Source: an uncultured Oceanospirillaceae bacterium (GTDB lineage: Bacteria > Pseudomonadota > Gammaproteobacteria > Pseudomonadales > Balneatricaceae). Taken from it: DNA of 64,000 bases. A program made the translations under genes and the position numbers. The stretch is from contig CAKZPE010000051.1 in NCBI GenBank assembly GCA_937138495.1, positions 62,001 through 126,000 of the forward strand. Direction: 5' to 3'. The notes below the pieces were generated by a model. That model did not search any database and was not told the DNA's origin. It saw only the letters and a program-made list of their open reading frames with translations. Positions within the stretch are counted from its first letter, which is position 1, and every line of letters starts with the position of its first letter. This document shows, one piece after another, positions 47,383 to 56,346 of the stretch.

Positions 47383-48180
47383 ATGGAAAGGTTGTCGGCT
47401 GAAGATCTGAGTATCCTGGTGGTTGAACCATCAAAAATGCAGCGCAAGGTATTGCTTGAAGCGCTGACAAAGGAAGGTGTTGATAAGACGGCTGTATGTG
47501 GCAATAAAGCAGAAGCTATTCAGAAGCTACGTGAGTTTAAGCCAGATCTGGTTATTTCTTCACTTTACTTTGAGGACGGCACGGGCCTTGAGTTATTACG
47601 GTTGATCCGGGCGGAAGAGTCGCTTGAAGATTTGCCCTTTATGCTGGTATCCAGTGAAAGCCGGCGTGAACAGTTGGAAGAGTTTAAGCAATCCGGTGTG
47701 ATTGCGATTTTGCCAAAGCCTTTTAATGTGCAGAATCTGAATCAGGCGATTAATGCAACACTGGATATGCTGTCTGAGCAAAACCTGGATCTCGAACTGT
47801 ACGATATTGATTTACTGCGGGTACTGGTAGTCGATGACAGTCGCATGGCGCGTAATGTCATTGTCAGGGTTCTGACCAACCTGGGGATTAAGAATATTGT
47901 TCAGGCCGCTGATGGTTCAGAAGCGATTGCGTATCTTCAGGATCAGGGGGTTGATCTGGTTGTGACCGATTACAACATGCCTGAGGTTAACGGCGTTGAG
48001 CTGACTGAGTTTGTACGTAAATCTCCTACCCACGGGCATGTGCCTGTGCTGATGGTGACTTCTGAGTCTAACGATGCCCATTTACAGAATGTGGCACAGT
48101 CAGGGGTGAATGCCATGACGGATAAACCCTTTGAGCCCCACGTGGTTAAGCAGCTGCTGGCATCTATTTTAGAAGGCTGA
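47383..48180 (+). CDS. Tandem receiver protein: degenerate REC plus intact REC (copy 1)
   Basis: A 265-residue protein made only of two receiver domains. REC1 (about 8-130) is degenerate: the acidic pair is Glu-Pro (ILVVEPSKMQRK) and the phospho-acceptor position is serine (DLVISS, Ser60), while the lysine (Lys112, ILPKPF) remains. REC2 (about 145-265) is intact: VLVVDDSRM, Asp196 in DLVVTDYNMP, MVTSE and the lysine in TDKPFEP. No output domain is present, so it probably acts by protein contact, like CheY. GAGAGG before ATG 47383 sets the start. A paralogue of identical length follows after 208 bases. Confidence 0.9.
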   Translation: MERLSAEDLSILVVEPSKMQRKVLLEALTKEGVDKTAVCGNKAEAIQKLREFKPDLVISSLYFEDGTGLELLRLIRAEESLEDLPFMLVSSESRREQLEEFKQSGVIAILPKPFNVQNLNQAINATLDMLSEQNLDLELYDIDLLRVLVVDDSRMARNVIVRVLTNLGIKNIVQAADGSEAIAYLQDQGVDLVVTDYNMPEVNGVELTEFVRKSPTHGHVPVLMVTSESNDAHLQNVAQSGVNAMTDKPFEPHVVKQLLASILEG

Positions 48181-48388
48181 TTACGGTTTATATAAGTGCT
48201 TGTTTATATTTATATAAAACGGATAAGATAGAAATGTTTTACAGTTTGTGTATGTTTGGAACATGTGTGTTGTTAACTGAGTTGTCGGCGCCCGGGTTGT
48301 GGCGGGCCGGCTTGTCAGAGCAGAGTATTTGAGTATGAAGTGAGCGAGTATTTCGCTGGCTTTATTCCCTGATGTTGGCAGAGGTTAT

Positions 48389-49186
48389 ATGGATAAATTA
48401 TCACCTGCGGATCTGAACATTTTAGTGGTTGAACCTTCTCAGATGCAGCGTAAATTGTTGCTCAATGCGCTGCATGAAGAGGGGGTGTTTAACCTGGATG
48501 TTTGCAGTAACTGTAAAGATGCTTTTGAGCAGGTAACGCGGATTAAACCGGATCTGGTCATTTCTTCATTGTATTTTGAAGACGGTACCGGGCTGGATTT
48601 ACTGCGTTCTATTCGTCAGGATCCGGATTTGGAAGACCTGCCGTTTATGCTGGTATCCAGTGAAACCCGCAGGGCGCAGCTGGAGGAGTTTAAGCAGTCC
48701 GGTGTGATCGCAATTTTACCTAAGCCTTATACTTTGCAACATCTGCACCGTGCGGTGAATGCGACAGTTGATTTACTCTCACCGCAGGCACTTGAACTGG
48801 ATATGTATGAAGTGGATGACCTGAAAGTGCTGGTTGTGGATGACAGTCGTCTGTCACGTAACGTTATTACCCGGGTGTTGAATAACATGGGTATAGAGCA
48901 TATTCAGGAAGTAAATGACGGGTCTGAAGCCATCGAAGTTCTCGACAGTCAGACTTTTGATTTGTTAGTGACTGATTATCATATGCCTGAAATGAATGGC
49001 GCTGAGCTTACTGAATATATCCGTAAGTCTGATGATCACTGTCATATGCCGGTGCTGATGGTGACGTCAGAAGATAATGAAGCACAGTTACAGAATGTGG
49101 CGCAGTCCGGGGTAAATGCTTTAAGCAATAAGCCTTTTGAGCCGGATAGTGTCCGTAAGTTACTGGCACAGATTCTCGAAGCCTGA
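48389..49186 (+). CDS. Tandem receiver protein: degenerate REC plus intact REC (copy 2)
   Basis: A 265-residue paralogue of the preceding gene with the same layout and the same losses in REC1 (ILVVEPSQMQRK; DLVISS with Ser60; ILPKPY). REC2 is intact (VLVVDDSRL, Asp196 in DLLVTDYHMP, MVTSED, NKPFEP). Loops that usually contact partners differ (for example CSNCKDAFEQVTRIK against CGNKAEAIQKLREFK), suggesting divergence after an older tandem duplication. It ends 25 bases from the convergent SLC5-STAC gene. Confidence 0.9.
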   Translation: MDKLSPADLNILVVEPSQMQRKLLLNALHEEGVFNLDVCSNCKDAFEQVTRIKPDLVISSLYFEDGTGLDLLRSIRQDPDLEDLPFMLVSSETRRAQLEEFKQSGVIAILPKPYTLQHLHRAVNATVDLLSPQALELDMYEVDDLKVLVVDDSRLSRNVITRVLNNMGIEHIQEVNDGSEAIEVLDSQTFDLLVTDYHMPEMNGAELTEYIRKSDDHCHMPVLMVTSEDNEAQLQNVAQSGVNALSNKPFEPDSVRKLLAQILEA

Positions 49187-49211
49187 TATCTGCCTGATGG
49201 GTTGCGGCAGA

Positions 49212-51413
49212 CTATTCACTGGTTTGCTGCAGGGCCTGTAATTGCTCACTGAGTGTATGTTTATCCCGCTGGGCATGTTGGGCCGCGATACGGTATTTGA
49301 AAATCTGCTGATGCCGCTCTTCCAGTTTTATTTCAAGTTTTTCCAGTTGTTGCTGCTGGGACAGATTTTTCCGTTCCAGTTGGCTTATCTGCCGCTGCAG
49401 ATCATCAATGAGGCCAAAGTTAGTGTCGGTATTTTTGGCAGGTATTTTGTTGTCTATCCGGCTATCCATTTCTGTCACCAGGTGACTGTAGAGCGCTTTC
49501 AGGTCAGCAGTTTCCCGGCTGGTGTAACGGATGCCGTTTTCCATTGCATTGTGAGCGCTGGCCGCACCGATTGAGCCGGTGAGTGTGTGTTCCAGCATTC
49601 GGTGGAATTCGATAAGTTCGATAATGCTGATACGTTCTTTGTCAGTTACCTGGAGGTCTTCTGTAATCTGACTGATGGCTCCTCGGGCTTTATCCGGACT
49701 GAGATAGTTATTCAGCAGGGCGGATGCTTCTTTTAATTTGATCTGTAGTTGAATGTATTGTTCTAACCCTGTTGGACGGGTGGCTTTGCCGGACTGGTTA
49801 TGCATAGATTGCATAAATTCAGCTGTGAGTGTGCGCTCTGCTTTGTGTGGTGAATAGAGCAGTGAGCCAAGTACATATGCACTGATATTAAAGACCATGC
49901 TCCAGAGTACGCTGTGAGGGATATTAGACAGGCCATCTGTACCGAACAGTGCTTCCGGACGGAGCCAGCTAATCTGAAATATTCCTTCACTGAGCAGCGC
50001 GTCATCCATCCAGCCCTGCTTAATCAGGGTTGGTATCACCAGTGTGTATATCCAGATGATGAAACCTGATAGTAAGCCCGCCAGTGCGCCGGCGCTGTTC
50101 CCTTTTTGCCAGAAAATACCGCCAAACAGTGCCGGGCTGAATTGCAGTACTGCCACAAAAGAGATCAGTCCGATGGCGACCAGAATATATGAATCACTGA
50201 ATGCGATGGCAAAGCTGTAACTGCTGAGCAGGATCAGGGTAACAATGGCCCAGCGGATTTTAAGCAGTTCCCCGCGAACAGCGGCATAGCGTTCGAACTT
50301 CTCCAGAACCGGCATGATCAGATGGTTTGAGCACATAGTGGCGAGGGTCATAGTGGTAATGATGATCATCCCGGTGGCTGCTGAAAAACCACCAATAAAT
50401 GCCAGCATCGTCAGGAAGGCATTATCAGCCTGTTGTGGCAGTAGCAGTACATAATAGTCAGCGGCGCCGGTGTCGATGCCTTTCAGCAGGCCTGCACCGG
50501 CAATTGGAATGACAAACAGGTTGATCAGCAGAATATACAGCGGAAATACCCACAGGGCCCGTTTGATGTAATTGGCATCAGCGTTTTCAATGACTGCAAC
50601 GTGAAACTGACGGGGCAGGTTTTGTACGGCGGCAAAGCTGAGAATGATAAGGGTCAGCCACATGATACCGCTGTCTGGTCGGGTGTGCAGGCTGGTGACC
50701 TGATGCATACCGTTCTGATCAAGCTGCTCCAGAATGTCGGTATAGCCATTAAAGAGGTAGAAGCAGACAAAAATACCGACGCTCAAAAATGCAATCAGTT
50801 TAATAATGCATTCAACCATTAATACGCTGATCATACCCTGGTGGCGTTCGGTCGGGTCGAGTCGGCGTACGCCAAACATAATCGTAAAGATGATCATAAA
50901 GACTGTAATCAGCAGGCCAGAGCTGCCCCAGTCCATGCTGGTGTTATGCAGGTCAGCTCCCTGGCCGCTTAAGGTGATTATCTTAAATGAGCTGATCACG
51001 GCTTTAAGCTGCAGGGCGATATAAGGAAGTACCCCTAACAGGGCTGTTAAGGTGACCAGTGCGGCAATTTTCTGCGAGCGGTTATAACGGGTGGAAATAA
51101 AGTCGGCGATACTGGTAACCCGAAATGTATTCTTGGCCAGTACCATGCGGCGCAAAGTAATCCACCAACAGGCAATGCTCAGTAAAGAGCCTATATAAAC
51201 GCCGAGATATAACAGTCCGGATTCCGCGGCAAAGCCGACACTGCCGTAAAAGGTCCAGGATGTATGATAAACCGCCAGAGAAAGGGCGTATGTCCAGGGG
51301 CCGTTGAAGTTTCTGCCGGTCTGTTCAATTCTGCGTTCCACCAGTTGTGCGATGGCGAACAGAATGACCATGTAGGATGAAATGACGAGTATAACCGTAA
51401 CTGAGCTGAACAT
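49212..51413 (-). CDS. SLC5-like transporter with STAC domain and C-terminal coiled coil, no kinase
   Basis: A 733-residue membrane protein. Residues 1-525 form a sodium:solute symporter (SLC5) domain with about 13 helices (TWTYALSL-type start, LRRMVLAKNTFRVTSIADFIS, AATGMIIITTMTLATMCSNHL). After a linker, residues 600-640 match the STAC component (IELIEFHRMLEHTLTGSIGAASA), known from CbrA-type histidine kinases. There the kinase should begin, but the protein instead ends in a coiled coil (about 667-731; DDLQRQISQLERKN, QQLEKLEIKLEERHQQIFK). No H-box or HATPase domain is present or encoded next to it on the same strand. It may be a sensor that signals through a separate kinase, or a transporter. 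Confidence 0.88.
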   Translation of the reverse strand: MFSSVTVILVISSYMVILFAIAQLVERRIEQTGRNFNGPWTYALSLAVYHTSWTFYGSVGFAAESGLLYLGVYIGSLLSIACWWITLRRMVLAKNTFRVTSIADFISTRYNRSQKIAALVTLTALLGVLPYIALQLKAVISSFKIITLSGQGADLHNTSMDWGSSGLLITVFMIIFTIMFGVRRLDPTERHQGMISVLMVECIIKLIAFLSVGIFVCFYLFNGYTDILEQLDQNGMHQVTSLHTRPDSGIMWLTLIILSFAAVQNLPRQFHVAVIENADANYIKRALWVFPLYILLINLFVIPIAGAGLLKGIDTGAADYYVLLLPQQADNAFLTMLAFIGGFSAATGMIIITTMTLATMCSNHLIMPVLEKFERYAAVRGELLKIRWAIVTLILLSSYSFAIAFSDSYILVAIGLISFVAVLQFSPALFGGIFWQKGNSAGALAGLLSGFIIWIYTLVIPTLIKQGWMDDALLSEGIFQISWLRPEALFGTDGLSNIPHSVLWSMVFNISAYVLGSLLYSPHKAERTLTAEFMQSMHNQSGKATRPTGLEQYIQLQIKLKEASALLNNYLSPDKARGAISQITEDLQVTDKERISIIELIEFHRMLEHTLTGSIGAASAHNAMENGIRYTSRETADLKALYSHLVTEMDSRIDNKIPAKNTDTNFGLIDDLQRQISQLERKNLSQQQQLEKLEIKLEERHQQIFKYRIAAQHAQRDKHTLSEQLQALQQTSE

Positions 51414-51547
51414 AGCCGAAAGAAACCCTCCCTCTGATCCGGCTGTCCATGCCTGAGATTTGCATCTGTTTTTGCAAAGGTATTCTTTAAGCTATAGCGC
51501 TGGCTGGTGGTTGGGTCAAATTTTAAGCGATGTTGGTGAATGTGTGA

Positions 51548-51811
51548 TTATCGGTTTTCAGATGAAGATGGGTCCTGAGCATGACAGCACTGTGCGTGTT
51601 TTTCAGGTACCAGATCAACTCCGCCGGGGTGGCCCGGATGGCATTTTAACAGGCGTTTTACCGTTAACATGCAGCCCTTTAGCGGGCCATGAGTATCTAT
51701 TGCTTCCAGCGCGTAGGCAGAGCAGGTGGGATAAAAGCGGCAGCGGGGCCCCAGTATTGGACTGATGACATACTGGTAGAACTTAATGAAAAAACGCAGC
51801 AGCATTCGCAT
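51548..51811 (-). CDS. yidD: Membrane protein insertion efficiency factor YidD
   Basis: An 87-residue Yid[40 protein letters not shown], of which the cysteine motif [12 protein letters not shown] is diagnostic, then CHPGHPGG. YidD supports YidC-dependent membrane insertion and usually lies in the rpmH-rnpA-yidD-yidC cluster. Here it stands alone between the SLC5-STAC gene and the PhoH gene. The C-terminal tail is rich in Cys, His and Ser ([14 protein letters not shown]). Identity is certain; its separation from rnpA is the odd point. Confidence 0.94.
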   Translation of the reverse strand: MRMLLRFFIKFYQYVISPILGPRCRFYPTCSAYALEAIDTHGPLKGCMLTVKRLLKCHPGHPGGVDLVPEKHAQCCHAQDPSSSENR

Positions 51812-52151
51812 ACTTGATTATCCGGTATTCAGAGCAGAAAGCTTTTTAAGTGTAACCTGTGTGCGGATGTCTGTCAGGTGAAGAAAATGCCGGCGTATTC
51901 ACATACAAAATTCATCTTGGTGAAGACACAAGTATGTCGATTACAGCGTCTACCCGGCCAAAGAAGGGGAATGTAAATCTATAATTGTGCGCCGCATTAT
52001 ATAGAGATACAGCAAAAAATAAAGGGATAAACTTTCATAGATTTAGTGGTGCAGAGCATGGATCTGTCACAAGATGTATGAATATGAGGCGAAAATCGTT
52101 GAGATATCCCGCCACAGCCGGGCTGTGGCGGGATGATGGGTTGCTGCCGGT
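51812..52151. promoter_or_regulatory. Spacer between yidD and PhoH gene with a strong hairpin
   Basis: A 340-base spacer. ATCCCGCCACAG (52106-52117) and CTGTGGCGGGAT (52123-52134) form a 12-bp stem 18 bases after the PhoH stop on the minus strand. It is very stable but has no T-run, so it is a probable transcript end. The remainder (AT-rich, 51990-52050) could hold the yidD promoter; no gene is seen. Confidence 0.5.
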
Positions 52152-53540
52152 TTACAGGTGCTCTTCTGCGTATTCGGCTAAAGATGAACGGAACACACCT
52201 TCAAAGTGTACGTTGCTGGCGCCGTTGTAGTCTTTAAAGCGCTCAACAATGTAGGTCAGGCCTGAGGTGAGTGCCGTCAGGTAGTTTGAGTCGATTTGTG
52301 CCAGGTTGCCCAGGCAAACCATTTTCGTACCTTTACCGCAGCGGGTTAAAATGGTTTTCAACTGTGATGGTGTCAGGTTTTGCGCTTCATCGATCAGCAC
52401 GATGGCATCCTGAATACTGCGCCCCCGAATAAAGTTAAGTGATTTGAACTGGATGTTGGCTTTCTCAATCGCATACTTAACACTGCTTTGCGGCCGTTCG
52501 TCTCCTTCATGCATCGCTTCCAGATTATCCAGAATTGAGCTGAGCCACGGTGTCATCTTCTCTTCTTCGGTGCCGGGGAGGAAACCTATATCTTCTGCGA
52601 CCGGTGGTGTTGAGCGGGTAACAATGATCTTGTTATAGCGCCCCTGTTCAATAACCATTTCCAGCGCACAGGCCAGCGCAATCAGGGTTTTACCGGAACC
52701 GGCAGCGCCGTTTAACATGCAGAGGTCAATATCACTGTCCAGCAGAGACTGCATGGCGAATCCCTGAAAAATATTGATTGGAGAGATACCCCAGCAATTT
52801 TGTTGCATCAGATGTTCGTAACCAAGGTCACGCAAAACGATGGATTCATGGTCTACACTGACTACCCTGGCGGCAAAGTCCTCAGAGTCATCATAGATAT
52901 ACTGATTGATGTAGGTGTCCTGGAGCAGATCAGGGCTGACTTTGTGAAAAGTGTAAGGACCTTTCTGATAACTCTTTACCTGATCGACCTTTTCCCAGAA
53001 TAACCCGTTGATATGCTGATGACCGGCAGATAGCAGATCGAGATCCGAGACCAGTTGATCTTTGCGGTAGTCTTCTACTTTTTGCAGACCCGCGCCCATT
53101 GCTTTAAGGCGCATATTAATATCTTTAGTGACCAGGATAATGTCCCGGTGTGAATCATTGGTTTGCAGGTGAAGCGCACAGTTGATAATGCGGTTGTCAT
53201 TGTTTGTTGTTGACGGGAGAAAACCCTGACGGCTGGTCAGTTCGTGATCGGGATAGACACTGAGTTTCCCCAGAGTACTGCTGTCGTTTGTGCCGGGCAC
53301 TTTGATCTGAACGCCCCGGGTTATTTGTGTGGGGCTGGTGGCAACGCTGAGGATGTTATCAATTGCCCGGATAGCGTGTCGGGCTTCCTGGGCAACGCTT
53401 TGTTTGCGGTCCTTTATGTTATCCAGTTCTTCCAGAACGGTCATTGGGATCGCGACGTCTTGCTCTTTGAATTCATACAGACAGTTTGGATCGTGCAGTA
53501 AAACATTGGTGTCGAGGATATAAAGCTTTGTAGCAGCCAT
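52152..53540 (-). CDS. PIN-PhoH fusion ATPase (PhoH2 type)
   Basis: A 462-residue protein. The N-terminal PIN nuclease domain (about 1-140) has LYILDTNVLLHDP, EELDNIKD and, later, DIILVTKDINMRLKA with its conserved acids. The C-terminal PhoH ATPase has Walker A LNGAAGSGKTLIALA, Walker B IVLIDEAQNLTPSQ, GRSIQDAIVLIDEAQ and the sensor region VCLGNLAQIDSNYLT. PIN-PhoH proteins unwind and cut RNA; they are linked to toxin-antitoxin or RNA turnover. ATG 53540 is chosen because AAGGA lies seven bases upstream; the frame is open to a TTG at 53558. Confidence 0.93.
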   Translation of the reverse strand: MAATKLYILDTNVLLHDPNCLYEFKEQDVAIPMTVLEELDNIKDRKQSVAQEARHAIRAIDNILSVATSPTQITRGVQIKVPGTNDSSTLGKLSVYPDHELTSRQGFLPSTTNNDNRIINCALHLQTNDSHRDIILVTKDINMRLKAMGAGLQKVEDYRKDQLVSDLDLLSAGHQHINGLFWEKVDQVKSYQKGPYTFHKVSPDLLQDTYINQYIYDDSEDFAARVVSVDHESIVLRDLGYEHLMQQNCWGISPINIFQGFAMQSLLDSDIDLCMLNGAAGSGKTLIALACALEMVIEQGRYNKIIVTRSTPPVAEDIGFLPGTEEEKMTPWLSSILDNLEAMHEGDERPQSSVKYAIEKANIQFKSLNFIRGRSIQDAIVLIDEAQNLTPSQLKTILTRCGKGTKMVCLGNLAQIDSNYLTALTSGLTYIVERFKDYNGASNVHFEGVFRSSLAEYAEEHL

Positions 53541-53987
53541 AAGGGATTCCTTCTCCAACCTTGTTGTCTATCTGAAATAGGCTTCCAGATATGTTTAGTT
53601 AAGCAGAAGTTGAAGTCAGTTAAAACCCTTTGTATTCATCCATGTATGAATTTGGGTAACTGTGGTGATTATGGGTAATAAATTCGTAACTTTGTTCAGA
53701 TTCTAATACATAGTGTATGGTTGGGTAATGATGTTTTACGGGATGCTATGTTTTTTAAATTCAATGGCTTAGTGGATACGAAGGCATTGATGACATATAT
53801 TAAAAGTGATACTGATATACGTGAATCGACAGGAATATATGGTTTTTCCGGCCTGAAAAAATATCATTGTCCGGCTGTGAATAACGCTGAAAAATAGTAT
53901 TTGTAGTATGTGATTTATAAGCGATTTTGCTTTGTGAGATATACCTGTCGGTCAGCGTTGAGTGTGTCTTTGAAGGGAGCGTGAATT
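53541..53987. promoter_or_regulatory. AT-rich spacer between PhoH gene and ppnN
   Basis: A 447-base spacer, clearly richer in A and T than its neighbours. GGGTAA recurs three times (about 53651-53727). A 49-codon open frame (53748-53897) is listed separately with low confidence. No clear promoter was assigned. Atypical base composition could mark relic foreign DNA, but no insertion ends are seen. Confidence 0.4.
53748..53897 (+). CDS. Doubtful small open frame
   Basis: A 49-codon frame, beginning MFFKFNGLVDTKALMTYIK and ending in TAG, with only GGGA as a weak ribosome binding site. The codon use is poor in the codons preferred by neighbours. It has no recognisable family. It is listed because the region has no other explanation, and may well be chance. 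Confidence 0.15.
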   Translation: MFFKFNGLVDTKALMTYIKSDTDIRESTGIYGFSGLKKYHCPAVNNAEK

Positions 53988-55373
53988 ATGACAACTGATC
54001 AATTTGTAACAGCAAATATTACGCCTTTAGATAGTTTAAATACGTTATCGCCAATTGAAGTGGCACGTTTACAGGACCGTAATCAGGCAGGCCTCTATCA
54101 GCTATTTCGTCAGTGCTGTCTGGCGGTGCTGAACTGCGGTAGCGAAGTGGACAGTACCAAGCAGGTGCTGGACATGTATCAGGATTTTGATATTCAGGTG
54201 GCACAGAAACATCAGGGTATTCAGCTGGAAATAGCCAATGCGCCGGCCAGTGCTTTTGTGGACGGTGAGATTATTCAGGGAATCCGGGAAAATCTGTTCT
54301 CTGTGGTTCGCGACATTTTGTACGTGGGTGATGAAGTCGGACAGGATAATCTGCTGGGTGAAAACGTTGCCATTACGAATCAGGTTTTTCAGATTCTGCG
54401 CCATGCTCAGGCAATTGAGCCGCATATTAAGCCAAACCTGGTGGTGTGCTGGGGCGGGCATTCGATCGGCCGCACAGAGTATGAATACACCAAGAAGGTT
54501 GGTTACGAGCTTGGTCTGAGAGGCTTTGGGGTTTGCACCGGTTGTGGTCCCGGAGCGATGAAAGGTCCAATGAAGGGGGCGACAATCGCCCATGCTAAAC
54601 AGCGTATTAATGATGCGCGCTATGTGGGAATATCTGAGCCGGGAATTATAGCGGCTGAGTCACCTAATCCTATCGTAAATGAGCTGATTATCATGCCGGA
54701 TATCGAGAAGCGCCTTGAGGCCTTTGTCCGGTTAGGCCACGGCATTATTGTTTTTCCGGGAGGTGCCGGTACAGCGGAAGAGATTCTCTATATGTTGGGC
54801 GTGTTACTGCATGAGAAGAATCATAATATTCCGTTGCCGCTTATCTTTACCGGCCCGGAAGGCAGCGAAGCATACTTTGAAACGATTGACCGTTTTGTTC
54901 GCCAGACACTGGGTGATAAGGCTGCTGAGCGGTATCAGATTATTGTGGATGATCCGGTTGAAGTTGCCAGCCAGATGAAAGTCGGTCTTGAACACGTGAC
55001 TCAGTTCCGCAAAGCAACCAGCGAATCCTTCCATTTTAACTGGCAGTTGCATATTCCGAATGAATTCCAGCAGCCGTTTGAGCCGACACATGAAAAAATG
55101 GCAGAGCTGAATCTCAGTCACGATCAGGAAGATTATCAGTTGGCATCGAACCTGCGCCGGGCGTTGTCTGGCATCGTTGCAGGGAATGTTAAAGCCCAGG
55201 GAATTCAGGAAATTGAAACCCATGGTCCGTTTGAGTTAAGCGGTGATCCTGAAATGATGCGCTCTCTCGATCAGTTGCTGGCCTCTTTCGTTGAGCAGCG
55301 CCGGATGAAGATTAATTACCAGGAATATAAGCCCTGTTACCGGATTCGGGTAGGAGACGCGGCAGAGGCGTGA
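53988..55373 (+). CDS. ppnN: Nucleotide 5'-monophosphate nucleosidase PpnN (YgdH)
   Basis: PpnN splits purine and pyrimidine nucleoside monophosphates to base and ribose phosphate and is stimulated by (p)ppGpp in E. coli. The 461-residue protein has the LOG-type core: GGHSIGRTEYEYTKKVG, CTGCGPGAMKGPMKGA and the catalytic PGGAGTAEEILYMLG. Flanking PpnN-specific N- and C-terminal domains (start ITPLDSLNTLSPIEVARL) match the E. coli protein in length. GAAGGGAG precedes ATG 53988. It stands alone, with a terminator after it. Confidence 0.95.
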   Translation: MTTDQFVTANITPLDSLNTLSPIEVARLQDRNQAGLYQLFRQCCLAVLNCGSEVDSTKQVLDMYQDFDIQVAQKHQGIQLEIANAPASAFVDGEIIQGIRENLFSVVRDILYVGDEVGQDNLLGENVAITNQVFQILRHAQAIEPHIKPNLVVCWGGHSIGRTEYEYTKKVGYELGLRGFGVCTGCGPGAMKGPMKGATIAHAKQRINDARYVGISEPGIIAAESPNPIVNELIIMPDIEKRLEAFVRLGHGIIVFPGGAGTAEEILYMLGVLLHEKNHNIPLPLIFTGPEGSEAYFETIDRFVRQTLGDKAAERYQIIVDDPVEVASQMKVGLEHVTQFRKATSESFHFNWQLHIPNEFQQPFEPTHEKMAELNLSHDQEDYQLASNLRRALSGIVAGNVKAQGIQEIETHGPFELSGDPEMMRSLDQLLASFVEQRRMKINYQEYKPCYRIRVGDAAEA

Positions 55374-55401
55374 ATTGCCGGTTGTTGGCAGATAAATCGC
55401 A

Positions 55402-55425
55402 AAGCGCAGGTTTCTGCGCTTTTTT
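55402..55425 (+). terminator. Terminator after ppnN
   Basis: AAGCGCAG, loop GTTT, CTGCGCTT, then TTTT. Confidence 0.9.
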
Positions 55426-55453
55426 ATGAGCGAAACAGACGAGGAGTCGATAC

Positions 55454-56203
55454 ATGCAGTGCCATGAAGTGGATTATGAAATAGTTGGCAGTTCTATGCC
55501 GATGCTTGAGGTTGAACTTGATCCCGGTGAAACGGTTATTGCTGAAGCCGGTATGATGAATTACATGGAAGATGGCATTGGTTATGAAACCCGCATGGGT
55601 GACGGGTCTGATCCGGATCAGGGGTTAATGTCTAAATTGTTTTCCGCGGGTAAGCGGATGCTGACCGGTGAATCCCTGTTTATGACGCACTTTTCTAATG
55701 ACGGGGCGGGTAAGCAGCGGGTTGCGTTTGCAGCGCCGTATCCCGGTGATATTGTGCCGGTCAATATGGCTGAGATTGGTCAGCGCCTTTACTGCCAGAA
55801 AGATGCGTTTCTCTGTGCCGCTTTGGGTACCCGCTTGTCTGTTGCCTTTTCGAAAAAGCTGGGTGCAGGTTTTTTCGGTGGAGAGGGTTTTATTCTTCAG
55901 AAGCTGGAAGGTGATGGCATGGCCTTTATTCAGGCTGGCGGAACAGTGGTACGCAAGGAGTTGAATAACGAGACATTGCGGGTTGATACCGGTTGTCTGG
56001 TGGGGTTCAGTGAGGGTATTTCTTACGATATAGAGCTGACTAAAGGCATGAAATCGATGCTGTTAGGGGGTGAGGGGTTGTGGCTGGCGACGTTATCTGG
56101 CACCGGCAGTGTGTGGATTCAAAGCTTGCCATTCTCTCGTCTGGCAGACCGGATAATTGCTGCATCCCCTGATTTGGGAGGAAGCAGGCAGGACGAAAGT
56201 TAA
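55454..56203 (+). CDS. TIGR00266/AIM24 family protein
   Basis: A 249-residue soluble protein of the AIM24 family, with the start [40 protein letters not shown] and a repeated beta structure. [15 protein letters not shown] and [15 protein letters not shown] are its conserved parts. Crystal structures of relatives show a trimeric double-psi-like barrel; the function is unknown. GAGGAG precedes the start. A terminator precedes it, so it has its own promoter. Confidence 0.9.
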   Translation: MQCHEVDYEIVGSSMPMLEVELDPGETVIAEAGMMNYMEDGIGYETRMGDGSDPDQGLMSKLFSAGKRMLTGESLFMTHFSNDGAGKQRVAFAAPYPGDIVPVNMAEIGQRLYCQKDAFLCAALGTRLSVAFSKKLGAGFFGGEGFILQKLEGDGMAFIQAGGTVVRKELNNETLRVDTGCLVGFSEGISYDIELTKGMKSMLLGGEGLWLATLSGTGSVWIQSLPFSRLADRIIAASPDLGGSRQDES

Positions 56204-56346
56204 AGAATGAATTTGGAAAAAGTTGACGTGACGGGTGTGTGGTTAGCGGATATATAGCTGTAACCACACACAAATTATGACTTTTTTACTGAATACAGGT
56301 ATATTTTCGTTTTTATTTTTTCTCCGGTATTCAGACGTAAGACGTA

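Noticed and set aside
52152..53540. Toxin-antitoxin locus (PIN domain)
   Set aside because: The PIN domain is fused to a PhoH ATPase of full length and no small antitoxin gene lies upstream on the same strand; the frame upstream is too short and divergent.
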